From NCBI RefSeq assembly GCF_900115475.1, contig NZ_FOWP01000017.1:1-64000 (forward strand): DNA of 64,000 nucleotides, read 5' to 3'. Below the pieces are notes generated by a model. The model was not told the DNA's origin. It saw only the letters and a program-made list of their open reading frames with translations, and did not search any database. The position numbers and the translations under genes were made by a program. The stretch comes from Ectopseudomonas composti. GTDB lineage: Bacteria; Pseudomonadota; Gammaproteobacteria; Pseudomonadales; Pseudomonadaceae. Each line of letters starts with the position of its first letter. The stretch's first letter is position 1. Below are positions 17,865 through 25,980 of the stretch, in pieces.

Positions 17865-19589
17865 ATGAATCCCCTTGCCTTGCGTTTGCTGCCGCTGTGC
17901 CTGTCCCTGCTGATCGCCGGTTGCGATGAAGCGCGCCCGCTGCTGCCGGCCAATGCCACCCTCCCCGATGGCGGCCAGTACCGTGGCGAGATCGTCGACG
18001 GCCTGTTGCAGGGCCCAGGGCGCCTGGACTACCGCAATGGCAGCTGGTTCGTCGGCCAGTTCAAGGACGGCATGCTCGAAGGCAGCGGCGAGTGGCAGGG
18101 GCCCGGTGGCGAGCACTACCTGGGCGAGTTCCACGAAGGCATGTTCCATGGCCAGGGCACTCTGACCTACAGTGACGGCAGCCGCTACCAGGGCGGCTTC
18201 GAGCGCAACCGTTTCAGTGGCGAAGGCCTGCTCGAACAGGGCGGCCAGCGCTACCAGGGCGAATTTATCAACGACCGCTTCCATGGCCTGGGCAAACTGG
18301 AGATGGCCGATGGCAGCAGCTTCCAGGGCCAGTTCGTCGACGGTCAACTGCAAGGCCAGGGCGTGCGCAGCGACGCCTATGGCAACCAGTACAGCGGCGT
18401 GTTCGCCGAAGGGCTGCTCAGCGGCCAGGGCAGCTATCGCAATGCCGAGGGCGACAACTACAGCGGCGGCTTCAAAAACGACGAATTTCACGGCAAGGGC
18501 CGCTACCAGAGTGCCGGCGGCGAGCTCTGGGCCGGCGAGTTCGTGGAAGGCGTGCTGCAGGGCCCCGGCGAGTACACCGATGGCGACGGTACTCGCTACC
18601 TCGGCGAGTTCGCCGACTGGCAGTACGAAGGCGAAGGCCTGCTCACCCTCCCCGACGGCAGTGCCTACCGAGGGCATTTCTCGGGCGGCGAATACAGTGG
18701 TGCGGGCACCCTGACCCTGGCCGATGGCAGCCGCCAGGCCGGCACCTGGCAAAGCGGCCGCCTGGTACGCGACGAAAATGGCCAGCTCCTGCCGGACAGC
18801 CTCGAGCTGGGCCTACTGCAACAAGGGCACCTGCTCGACCAAGCCATCGCCGCCATCCCTGCCTCGACACCGGCACGCGAGCTGTATGCGCTGACCTTGG
18901 CCGGCGACGGCAAGCAAAGTGTGTTCATGCGCGAGGCCGACTACGTCAGCCGGCTGATGCGCGAGCGCTTCGGTGCCTATGGCGGCATCAGCCTGGTCAA
19001 CCATCGCGACCATCTCGCCGACCGCCCGCTGGCCACCCGCGAGAACCTCACTCGCGCCGTCCAGGCTCTGGCTGAACGCAGCGGCGAGGAAGATCTGATC
19101 TTCATCTACCTGACCAGCCACGGCTCGCGCCGCCATGAACTGAACCTCGACCAGCCGCGCCTGCAGCTGGCAGACCTGCCAGCCAGCGAGCTGGCCGCCC
19201 TGCTCGCACCGCTCAAGCAGCGCAACAAGGTGGTGGTGATCTCCGCCTGCTATTCCGGTGGTTTCATCCCGCCGCTGAAAGACGAAAAGACCCTGGTGAT
19301 GACCGCCGCACGCGCCGACAGGGTGTCCTTCGGCTGCAGCGAGGAAAACGACTTCACCTATTTCGGCCGCGCCCTGTTCGCCGAGGCACTGGGCGAAACC
19401 GACAACCTCGAACGGGCCTTCGAACTGGCCAAGGAACGTGTCGCCGAGCGTGAGCAGAGCGACGGCTTCGAACCTTCCGAACCGCAGATCTGGGCGCCTC
19501 GTGGCGTACTCCAGCACTGGCGCGAACTGCGCCAAAGCCAGGCCGAGCGTGCGCTCGGTGCCGTGGCCAGCGGTCCGGCAAAGGACTAA
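17865..19589 (+). CDS. MORN-repeat lipoprotein with C13/caspase-like peptidase domain
   Basis: The 574-residue protein starts at 17865 with a lipoprotein signal (LLIAGC, Cys20; Asp at +2). About eleven MORN repeats of some 23 residues follow, up to about residue 290, each with a YxGxF...GxG pattern such as HYLGEFHEGMFHGQGTL. A clan-CD cysteine peptidase domain of C13 type follows, with the His-Cys dyad readable as TSHGSRRHE (H419) and ISACYSGGF (C462). MORN arrays often contact membranes or scaffold proteins. The substrate is unknown. A positional homologue is expected near PA4016 in P. aeruginosa. Confidence 0.85.
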   Translation: MNPLALRLLPLCLSLLIAGCDEARPLLPANATLPDGGQYRGEIVDGLLQGPGRLDYRNGSWFVGQFKDGMLEGSGEWQGPGGEHYLGEFHEGMFHGQGTLTYSDGSRYQGGFERNRFSGEGLLEQGGQRYQGEFINDRFHGLGKLEMADGSSFQGQFVDGQLQGQGVRSDAYGNQYSGVFAEGLLSGQGSYRNAEGDNYSGGFKNDEFHGKGRYQSAGGELWAGEFVEGVLQGPGEYTDGDGTRYLGEFADWQYEGEGLLTLPDGSAYRGHFSGGEYSGAGTLTLADGSRQAGTWQSGRLVRDENGQLLPDSLELGLLQQGHLLDQAIAAIPASTPARELYALTLAGDGKQSVFMREADYVSRLMRERFGAYGGISLVNHRDHLADRPLATRENLTRAVQALAERSGEEDLIFIYLTSHGSRRHELNLDQPRLQLADLPASELAALLAPLKQRNKVVVISACYSGGFIPPLKDEKTLVMTAARADRVSFGCSEENDFTYFGRALFAEALGETDNLERAFELAKERVAEREQSDGFEPSEPQIWAPRGVLQHWRELRQSQAERALGAVASGPAKD

Positions 19590-19619
19590 GCTCACCTGTA
19601 ACGGACAAGAGACAACCGA

Positions 19620-20261
19620 ATGTACCTGACCCCACAGCACATCCTTATCGCCGGCGCCACCGGGCTTACCGGTGAACACCTGCTCGACCGCCTGCTCAGC
19701 GAGCCGACGGTCGCCCGCGTGCTGGCACCTACCCGCCGCCCCCTGGCCGCACACCCACATCTGGAAAACCCGGTAGGCGACCTGCAGACCCTGCTGCCGC
19801 AGCTATCTGGCCAGGTCGACACCGCCTTCTGCTGCCTGGGCAGCACCATCAAACAGGCCGGCTCGCAAGAAGCCTTCCGCGCTGTCGACCATGACCTGGT
19901 ACTGGCCTTCGCCCGCCGTGCTCGCGAGCTCGGCGCACGACACTTGGTGGTGATCAGCGCCCTGGGCGCCAACCCCAACGCGTCGGTGTTCTACAACCGC
20001 GTCAAGGGTGAGACCGAGGAAGCGTTGAAAGCCATGGACTGGCCGCAACTGACCATCGCCCGCCCATCGCTGCTGCTCGGTGCGCGCCATGAGTTTCGTC
20101 TCGGCGAGCGCCTGGCAGCGCCGCTGCTGCGCTGGTTGCCGGGCAAGTACCGTGGCATCGACGCCTGCGCCCTGGCCCGTGCCCTGTGGCGTCTGGCGCT
20201 GGAGGAGGAAGACGGTGTGCGCGTGATAGAGTCTGCCGACCTGCGCCGCCTGGGGCGCTGA
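19620..20261 (+). CDS. NAD(P)-binding atypical short-chain reductase (TIP30-like)
   Basis: Rossmann-fold protein of 213 residues with the nucleotide-binding motif ILIAGATGLTGEHLL at the N-terminus, FCCLGSTIKQAGS and a YNRVKGETEEAL segment containing the Tyr-x3-Lys pair. It belongs to the NAD-dependent epimerase/HTATIP2-like group; the reaction is unknown. It follows the MORN peptidase gene by 30 nt and probably shares its transcript. Confidence 0.78.
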   Translation: MYLTPQHILIAGATGLTGEHLLDRLLSEPTVARVLAPTRRPLAAHPHLENPVGDLQTLLPQLSGQVDTAFCCLGSTIKQAGSQEAFRAVDHDLVLAFARRARELGARHLVVISALGANPNASVFYNRVKGETEEALKAMDWPQLTIARPSLLLGARHEFRLGERLAAPLLRWLPGKYRGIDACALARALWRLALEEEDGVRVIESADLRRLGR

Positions 20262-20277
20262 TGCCGTGGATGATGCG

Positions 20278-20619
20278 ATGAAACCGACAAGCCTGATCGA
20301 GGCCCTGCAAGACGCCGAAATGCTCGAGATCGACGGCCTGTATGCCTGGCAGTTCGACCTCGACACCGAACTGCTGGCGCAGATCAGCGCCGGCACGGCT
20401 GGCAGCGACAGCGCTGCCAAACCGCTGTTGCAGGTGCACTGCATCGATGGCCGCGAACGGCGTCTGTGGAAGTTTTCCCTGGCTGCGGTGCAGGCCGCAC
20501 GCCACAGCGAAGCGGACGACAACTGGCTGATCGAGGGTAACGATGCCAGCCACACGCTCAAGTGCTTCGCCGCCTACCGTGGCGACAACGATGACGACGA
20601 AGCGGCAGACGAAGCCTGA
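20278..20619 (+). CDS. Small conserved Pseudomonas protein (possible DUF5629)
   Basis: Acidic cytoplasmic protein of 113 residues (MKPTSLIEALQDAEML) ending in an Asp/Glu/Ala-rich tail. No catalytic motif is seen. It resembles the short Pseudomonas-restricted family I know as DUF5629, but that is from memory. A GTG at 20266 is an alternative in-frame start. It sits between the reductase and a methyltransferase with very short gaps, so it is part of that operon. Confidence 0.6.
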   Translation: MKPTSLIEALQDAEMLEIDGLYAWQFDLDTELLAQISAGTAGSDSAAKPLLQVHCIDGRERRLWKFSLAAVQAARHSEADDNWLIEGNDASHTLKCFAAYRGDNDDDEAADEA

Positions 20620-20622
20620 ACC

Positions 20623-21240
20623 ATGGGTCTCTATGACCGCCACGTCCTGCCACATCTGATCGATTTCGCCTGCGGCATGGGCGCGGTCATGAAAGCCCGT
20701 TCGCAGATCGTGCCGCTGGCCAAGGGCCGCGTGCTGGAGATCGGCATCGGCAGCGGCCTCAACCTGAGCTTCTATGATCCACAGCGGGTCGCGGTGGTCG
20801 TTGGCGTCGACCCGTCCGCCGCCATGCAGCGCCTGGCCCGCGAACGCGCCTCACGCTGCCAGGTGCCGGTGCCGGTGGAAATGATCGCCCTGGAGCTGGG
20901 CCAGATTCAGGCCGAGGACGCCAGCTTCGACGACATTGTCTGCACCTTCACCCTGTGCACCATCCCCGATGCAGTCGCCGCCCTGCATGAGATGCGCCGC
21001 GTGCTCAAACCCGGCGGACGCCTGCTGTTCTGCGAACACGGTCTGGCGCCCGACTTACCGGTGGTACGTTGGCAACGTCGCCTCACCCCGCTATGGAAAC
21101 CGCTGGCTGGCGGCTGCCACCTGGACCGCGACATACCCGCACTGATTGCTGCCGGCGGCTTTCATGTTCGTCAGTTGGAAACCGGCTACCTCAAAGGCCC
21201 AAGGCCGATGACTCACGTCTATCGCGGTTGGGCCGACTGA
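20623..21240 (+). CDS. Class I SAM-dependent methyltransferase
   Basis: Predicted methyltransferase of 205 residues. Motif I is VLEIGIGSGLNLSFY, followed by VVGVDPSAAM, and a motif III-like segment LKPGGRLLFCEHGLAP places it in the methyltransferase-11/METTL7-like group. The substrate may be a small or lipid molecule but cannot be read. The gene begins 3 nt after the previous stop and ends the operon. Confidence 0.8.
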   Translation: MGLYDRHVLPHLIDFACGMGAVMKARSQIVPLAKGRVLEIGIGSGLNLSFYDPQRVAVVVGVDPSAAMQRLARERASRCQVPVPVEMIALELGQIQAEDASFDDIVCTFTLCTIPDAVAALHEMRRVLKPGGRLLFCEHGLAPDLPVVRWQRRLTPLWKPLAGGCHLDRDIPALIAAGGFHVRQLETGYLKGPRPMTHVYRGWAD

Positions 21241-21262
21241 TCGCCCTTCGCCGGAACCAATT

Positions 21263-21345
21263 TAAGGTGCGCCATGCGCACCGAGACGATAAACGGCGCT
21301 CCCAGTACATCAGGCAGCCCCGGTGCCCGTGGCGCACCCTACGGG
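21263..21345. repeat. GGTGCGC palindromic repeat element
   Basis: TTAAGGTGCGCCATGCGCACCG on the left pairs with CGGTGCCCGTGGCGCACCCTA on the right, about 80 nt overall. It belongs to the same family as 32203-32305 and lies between convergent genes, where it may also act as a terminator. Confidence 0.55.
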
Positions 21346-21358
21346 CGTGACGTAGCGC

Positions 21359-21991
21359 TTACGCGCCGGAGCGGAACGCCAGCGGGTCGACAAGACCCGC
21401 GGCAATGACCATCCCCACCAGTTCCGGCAGGCTCTCGGCCTGCATGCGCTTCATCACCCGTGAGCGATAGAGATCGACGGTCTTCACGCTGATATCGAGC
21501 TGCTCGGCGACCTCACGGTTGGTGTGGCCGCGCACCAATGGCAACAGCACGTCACGCTCGCGTGGGGTGAGTTGATCGAGCCGTGCCTGTACGTCGGCCA
21601 AACGCGGATCCTGCCTGGCTGCAGGCGCACGACGCTCCAGCGCCTGCTGCACGCTGTCGAGCAGCAGTTGCTCGTTGTAGGGCTTCTCGATGAAGTCCAC
21701 CGCGCCGGCCTTGAATGCACGTACCACGATGGGCACGTCGGCATGACCGCTGACGAAGATTATCGGCAGGTCGATAGCGCGCGCGCGCATCTCTTCCTGC
21801 ACGTTCAGCCCGCCCATTCCCGGCATGCGCACATCGAGCAGTACGCAGGCATTGGCGGTCGCATCGCAGGCCTCGAGAAAGGCGCGACCACTGGTGAACG
21901 GCACGCCTTTCAGGCCCACCGACTCCAGCAGCCAGAGCGTCGAGTCGAGCATGCCCTGGTCGTCATCGACCACATAAACCAGTTGTTGCAT
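21359..21991 (-). CDS. FixJ/LuxR-type response regulator
   Basis: Two-component regulator of 210 residues. The receiver domain (about 1-120) has the acidic pair D9/D10, the phosphoacceptor D53 in LLDVRMPG and the lysine in IEKPYNEQ. The LuxR-type HTH (about 140-205) reads LTPRERDVLLPLVRGHTNRE. It follows the sensor kinase gene at 22109-24043 by 117 nt, so the two form a pair. Its target is probably the divergent acyl-CoA ligase operon; this is inferred from position. Confidence 0.87.
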   Translation of the reverse strand: MQQLVYVVDDDQGMLDSTLWLLESVGLKGVPFTSGRAFLEACDATANACVLLDVRMPGMGGLNVQEEMRARAIDLPIIFVSGHADVPIVVRAFKAGAVDFIEKPYNEQLLLDSVQQALERRAPAARQDPRLADVQARLDQLTPRERDVLLPLVRGHTNREVAEQLDISVKTVDLYRSRVMKRMQAESLPELVGMVIAAGLVDPLAFRSGA

Positions 21992-22029
21992 CTGCGTGCA
22001 GCTCCTCTTGTTGTTATGCGTCTCATCGC

Positions 22030-22118
22030 TCGCGGCTACGACTGCATGGATGCAGGATGCCCGAGCCGAAAGCCCCTTCCACAGCTTGCATGCTCCGTGG
22101 GAGGGGCTTCAGCCGCGA
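22030..22118. repeat. REP-like palindromic element at kinase/regulator junction
   Basis: Outer arms CGCGGCT/AGCCGCG and inner arms AGCCCCTTCCACAG and CGTGGGAGGGGCT, the latter nearly complementary. This is the GGGAGGGGCTTCAGCCGCGA type of Pseudomonas REP. It overlaps the last codons and stop of the sensor kinase. Confidence 0.6.
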
Positions 22119-24043
22119 CAACTCGACAACGAATCGTCATCTCTGCCCAGCGGCAAACGGCACTCCAGGCACAAACCGCCACCTTCGGCCGGAAACGCCT
22201 CCAATGCGCCACCAAAGCCTTCGATGATGCTGCGGCTCATGGACAGACCAAGCCCCAGGCCATCGGCCTTGCTGGTGTAGAACGGGGTGAACAGTTTGCC
22301 CATCTGCTCGTCGCTGACGCCCGGCCCCTGGTCAATCACCCGGATCGCCAGGCTGCCACCGCCCTCGCCGGCCTCCAGGCGTATCTGCGACGCACTGCCC
22401 GGATGCTGATCACGGTTCGCCTCGATAGCGTTGCGCAGCAGGTTCAGCAGCACCTGTTCGAGCAACACACGGTCGGCGAATACCGGCGGCAGATTGTCCG
22501 GCAAGACGTCGCTGACCGCCACCTGAGCCGCACCCGCCTCCCAGTTGCACAGGCGCACGGCCTCGCGTGCCACCTCGGCCAGGTTCAATGCCTGCATGCG
22601 CCGCTGCCCCTTGCGCAGGAAAGCACGCAGACGCTTGATCACCACCGAGGCGTGATTGGCATGCTCGGTGATACGCGCCAGCCCCTGGGCCACCTTGTCC
22701 ACACCCACCGGATCGCCACCGACGCCTTGCAGATAGCGCTGGCTGGCGCTGGCGTAGTTGACCACCGCCGCCAACGGCTGGTTGATCTCATGGGCGATGC
22801 CGGAGGCAAGCTCGCCCAGGGTGATCAGCCGCGTGGTATGGGCCAGCTCGTCCTCCAGGCGGCGCTTGTTCTCCTCTGCATGGATGCGCGCGGTAATGTC
22901 GCGCGAGACGCTGACCACTTCCACCACCGCGCCGGTGTAGGTCTCGCGAATGGCGCGGCTGGCGGTCTCGAACCACAGGTAGTGACCATCGCGGTGGCGA
23001 ATGCGATAGGTCATGGTGTGGTAGCCATCCTGCTCCAGCGCCTCACGGGCCTGCCGCGCCTGCTGGGCCTGATCCAGAGGGTGCAACAGGCTGTCGACGC
23101 TGCGCCCACGCAACTCCTCCGGCCAGTAGCCGAGCAGCGTCCAGCTGGCCGGCGAGGCGTCGAGGAAGACCCCGTCCGGGGTGTGGCGGGAAATCAGGTC
23201 CGTGGTGTTTTCGGTGATCAGACGGTACAAGCGTCGCGCCCGAGCAGCTTCGCGCTGCTCGCGAATTTCCTGGGTCGCCTCGCGACAGCGCGCCAGCACA
23301 AGGCGCTCAGCAAGGTCGGGGATGAAACTCCAGATCAGGATGCGTTCGCCGTCTTGCGCCTCCACCGCCTCGATGGCGCGGCCCTGCTCCAGGCAGGCGC
23401 GTACCAGCGGCAGATGGTTGACCGGCAGCAGCTCGCCCACCTGCGCCAGCGCGCGTTCGCCGAGCAGCCCCTGCAGCGCCTGGTTGAACTCCAGCGCCCG
23501 CGCCTGTTCATCGAGCAGCAAAGCCGGCTGCGGATCGGCCGACAACAGCGGCGCACTGCGAGCCATGCCACCAGCCAGCGCGACCAGTTGCGCTAGCAGC
23601 TCGCGCAGCCAGGGTAGCCATTCCAGGCCGGCGTTCTCGTCGACCTGGAGCAACAGCAGACCAGCACCGCCCGGCTCCAGGCTCAGCGCCAACGCCTGAC
23701 CGTGGTGAATCGCGGCGCGGCGCAGTCGCCCGGCCAGCCAGCAGGGCAGTTGACGCACTGCTTCCAGGCTCAGGCAGGGCTGTGTAGTCAACGCCTCGAA
23801 CAAAGCCTGATCGCTGGCGGCCAGAGGATCGCCCTGCCCCGGCGGCAAGCGTGGCCCGCCATCGTCCTGGGCATAGGTACGGCTGGCCGGCTGCCAGGTC
23901 AGGTACCAGGCCTGGCGTACCTGTGGGCAGCCCAGCACGGCACGGCGCAAAGCCGCCGCCCGCTCGTTGAGGGATGGGGCTTCGCGCTGGATACGTAGCC
24001 AGGCCTGTAGCGGCACTGCCGCCTGATCACTGGAAAAACTCAT
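22109..24043 (-). CDS. PAS sensor histidine kinase (FixL/DctB-like)
   Basis: Sensor kinase of 644 residues without clear membrane helices, so probably cytoplasmic. An N-terminal region of unknown fold is followed by PAS-type segments (about 280-395, including SRDITARIHAEENKRRLEDE as the usual PAC exit). The HisKA domain has H418 in GIAHEINQPLAA, and the ATPase domain shows DQGPGVSDEQ and GLGLGLSMSRSIIEG. It partners the response regulator downstream. The stop codon lies in a REP element, so the C-terminal tail DDDSLSSCRG may derive from the repeat. Confidence 0.87.
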   Translation of the reverse strand: MSFSSDQAAVPLQAWLRIQREAPSLNERAAALRRAVLGCPQVRQAWYLTWQPASRTYAQDDGGPRLPPGQGDPLAASDQALFEALTTQPCLSLEAVRQLPCWLAGRLRRAAIHHGQALALSLEPGGAGLLLLQVDENAGLEWLPWLRELLAQLVALAGGMARSAPLLSADPQPALLLDEQARALEFNQALQGLLGERALAQVGELLPVNHLPLVRACLEQGRAIEAVEAQDGERILIWSFIPDLAERLVLARCREATQEIREQREAARARRLYRLITENTTDLISRHTPDGVFLDASPASWTLLGYWPEELRGRSVDSLLHPLDQAQQARQAREALEQDGYHTMTYRIRHRDGHYLWFETASRAIRETYTGAVVEVVSVSRDITARIHAEENKRRLEDELAHTTRLITLGELASGIAHEINQPLAAVVNYASASQRYLQGVGGDPVGVDKVAQGLARITEHANHASVVIKRLRAFLRKGQRRMQALNLAEVAREAVRLCNWEAGAAQVAVSDVLPDNLPPVFADRVLLEQVLLNLLRNAIEANRDQHPGSASQIRLEAGEGGGSLAIRVIDQGPGVSDEQMGKLFTPFYTSKADGLGLGLSMSRSIIEGFGGALEAFPAEGGGLCLECRLPLGRDDDSLSSCRG

Positions 24044-24103
24044 ATAGTAATTATTCTATAAAACCTTGGTACAACTTCCATATTTATTAGAAATGACCTA
24101 TAA

Positions 24104-24144
24104 ATTACCGCCAGCAAACTTCGGTAATGCCTGCATCATTACCG
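24104..24144. promoter_or_regulatory. ATTACCG inverted and direct repeats before acyl-CoA ligase gene
   Basis: Three heptamers lie in the AT-rich region between the divergent kinase and ligase genes: ATTACCG at 24104-24110, its complement CGGTAAT at 24122-24128, and ATTACCG again at 24138-24144. The arrangement suits a dimeric activator, probably the FixJ-type regulator encoded next door. Confidence 0.5.
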
Positions 24145-24184
24145 GAATAACCAGAGCTAACAATCAGCCAAAGGTGTATCCGCC

Positions 24185-25804
24185 ATGTCGATCTACGAGC
24201 AGGGCCTCGGCCGCGCCGCCGTCAACCATGTCGCCCTCAGCCCCCTGAGCTTCATCGAACGCACGGCGGCGGTGTACCCGCACTACCCAGCGGTGGTGCA
24301 TGGCTCGATTCGTCGCGACTGGGCCGAAACCTACGCACGCTGCCGGCGCCTGGCCTCGGCGCTGGCCGGGCGCGGCATTGGCCAGGGCGATACGGTGGCA
24401 GTGATGCTGCCGAACATTCCGGCGATGCTCGAAGCGCATTTCGGCGTGCCGATGATCGGCGCGGTGCTCAACACCCTCAACGTACGCCTGGACGCCGAAG
24501 CCATCGCCTTCATGCTGCAGCATGGCGAAGCCAAGGTGGTGATCGCCGACCGCGAGTTCTTCGACGTGGTGCACGCCGCCATCGGCATGCTCGACCATCC
24601 GCCGCTGGTGATCGATGTCGACGACCCCGAGTACGGCGAAGGCCAGGCGGTCAGCGACCTGGACTACGAGGCCTTCCTCGCCGAGGGCGACCCCGAGTTC
24701 GCCTGGCAGTGGCCGACGGACGAGTGGCAGGCGATCAGCCTCAACTACACCTCCGGCACCACCGGCAACCCCAAGGGCGTGGTCTATCACCACCGCGGTG
24801 CCTTCCTCAACGCCATGGGCAACCAGATGACCTGGAACATGGGCAACCATCCGGTCTACCTGTGGACCCTGCCGATGTTCCACTGCAACGGCTGGTGCTA
24901 CCCCTGGACGATCACCGCCCTGGCGGGCGTGCACGTGTTCCTGCGCCGCGTCGACCCGGCGAAGATCCTCACCCTGATCCGCGACGAGCAGGTCTCCCAC
25001 CTGTGCGGCGCGCCCATCGTGCTCAATGCCCTGGTGAACATGCCGGACGAGGCCAAGGCGGCCATCGATCATCCGGTCAAGGCCATGGTCGCCGGCGCTG
25101 CGCCACCCGCGAAGGTGATCGGTGCGGTGGAGGAAATGGGCATCGCCGTGACCCACGTCTACGGCCTCACCGAGGTCTATGGCCCGGTGACCCTGTGCGC
25201 CTGGCACGCGGAATGGGACGAACTGCCGCTGGAAGAGCGCGCCACCATCAAGGCGCGCCAGGGCGTGCGTTACCCGACTCTGGAAGGGGTGATGGTCGCC
25301 GACCCGAAAACCCTGGAACCGGTGCCGCGTGATGGCCAGACCATCGGCGAGATCTTCATGCGCGGCAACACCGTGATGAAGGGTTACCTGAAGAACCCCA
25401 GCGCCACCGCCGAGGCCTTCGAGGGTGGCTGGTTCCACACCGGCGACCTGGGCGTGTGCCACGCCGACGGCTACGTGGAAATCCGCGACCGGCTCAAGGA
25501 CATCATCATCTCCGGCGGCGAGAACATTTCCACCATCGAGGTCGAGGGCGTGCTCTATCGCCACCCGGCGGTGCTGGAGGCGGCTGTGGTCGCCCGTCCG
25601 GACGAGAAATGGGGCGAGACGCCCTGCGCCTTCATCACCCTGAAGACCGGCCAGCAGGTCAACGACAGCGACATCATGACCTTCTGTCGCGAACACCTGG
25701 CCAGCTTCAAGGTGCCCAAGACCGTGGTCTTCACCCAGTTGCCCAAGACCAGCACCGGTAAGATCCAGAAGTTCGTCCTGCGCGATATGGCCAAGACGCT
25801 GTAG
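24185..25804 (+). CDS. Acyl-CoA synthetase (AMP-binding, medium-chain/AlkK-DmdB type)
   Basis: Activates a carboxylic acid to its CoA thioester through an acyl-adenylate. The 539 residues show the P-loop YTSGTTGNPKG at about 190, the GWFHTGD motif and the catalytic lysine in TSTGKIQKF near the C-terminus. It resembles medium-chain fatty acid ligases and methylmercaptopropionate-CoA ligases (DmdB), so a short- to medium-chain acid is likely. It starts a plus-strand run with a permease, an acyl-CoA dehydrogenase and a thiolase, and is divergent from a two-component system. Confidence 0.87.
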   Translation: MSIYEQGLGRAAVNHVALSPLSFIERTAAVYPHYPAVVHGSIRRDWAETYARCRRLASALAGRGIGQGDTVAVMLPNIPAMLEAHFGVPMIGAVLNTLNVRLDAEAIAFMLQHGEAKVVIADREFFDVVHAAIGMLDHPPLVIDVDDPEYGEGQAVSDLDYEAFLAEGDPEFAWQWPTDEWQAISLNYTSGTTGNPKGVVYHHRGAFLNAMGNQMTWNMGNHPVYLWTLPMFHCNGWCYPWTITALAGVHVFLRRVDPAKILTLIRDEQVSHLCGAPIVLNALVNMPDEAKAAIDHPVKAMVAGAAPPAKVIGAVEEMGIAVTHVYGLTEVYGPVTLCAWHAEWDELPLEERATIKARQGVRYPTLEGVMVADPKTLEPVPRDGQTIGEIFMRGNTVMKGYLKNPSATAEAFEGGWFHTGDLGVCHADGYVEIRDRLKDIIISGGENISTIEVEGVLYRHPAVLEAAVVARPDEKWGETPCAFITLKTGQQVNDSDIMTFCREHLASFKVPKTVVFTQLPKTSTGKIQKFVLRDMAKTL

Positions 25805-25810
25805 AGGCGC

Positions 25811-25920
25811 CCTCTCCCCCGGCCCCCGCTCCGCGCCCCAGCCCTTCGCAGAGCTCAGGGCGCTGCAGCGGGCGAAGCGGTGCTTCGCTGAATCCGCTTA
25901 CGCCCCGCAAGCGGGAGAGG
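25811..25920. repeat. Intergenic palindromic repeat (CCTCTCCC ... GGGAGAGG)
   Basis: Outer arms CCTCTCCC and GGGAGAGG bracket about 95 nt of GC-rich sequence in the gap between the ligase and permease genes. It resembles common pseudomonad intergenic repeats with CTCTCCC arms and may attenuate read-through. Confidence 0.4.
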
Positions 25921-25980
25921 GGTGAATGAACCGTTTTCACAACAACAAGAACCGGCCCAGGCGGCCGACGGAGAACCCTC

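Noticed and set aside
21524..23596. 690-codon plus-strand frame across the kinase and regulator
   Set aside because: It is His/Gln-rich noise typical of antisense GC-rich coding sequence, and the opposite strand encodes a complete two-component pair.
24164..25696. 510-codon minus-strand frame antisense to the acyl-CoA ligase
   Set aside because: The ligase carries all AMP-binding motifs. The antisense product has no recognisable fold.
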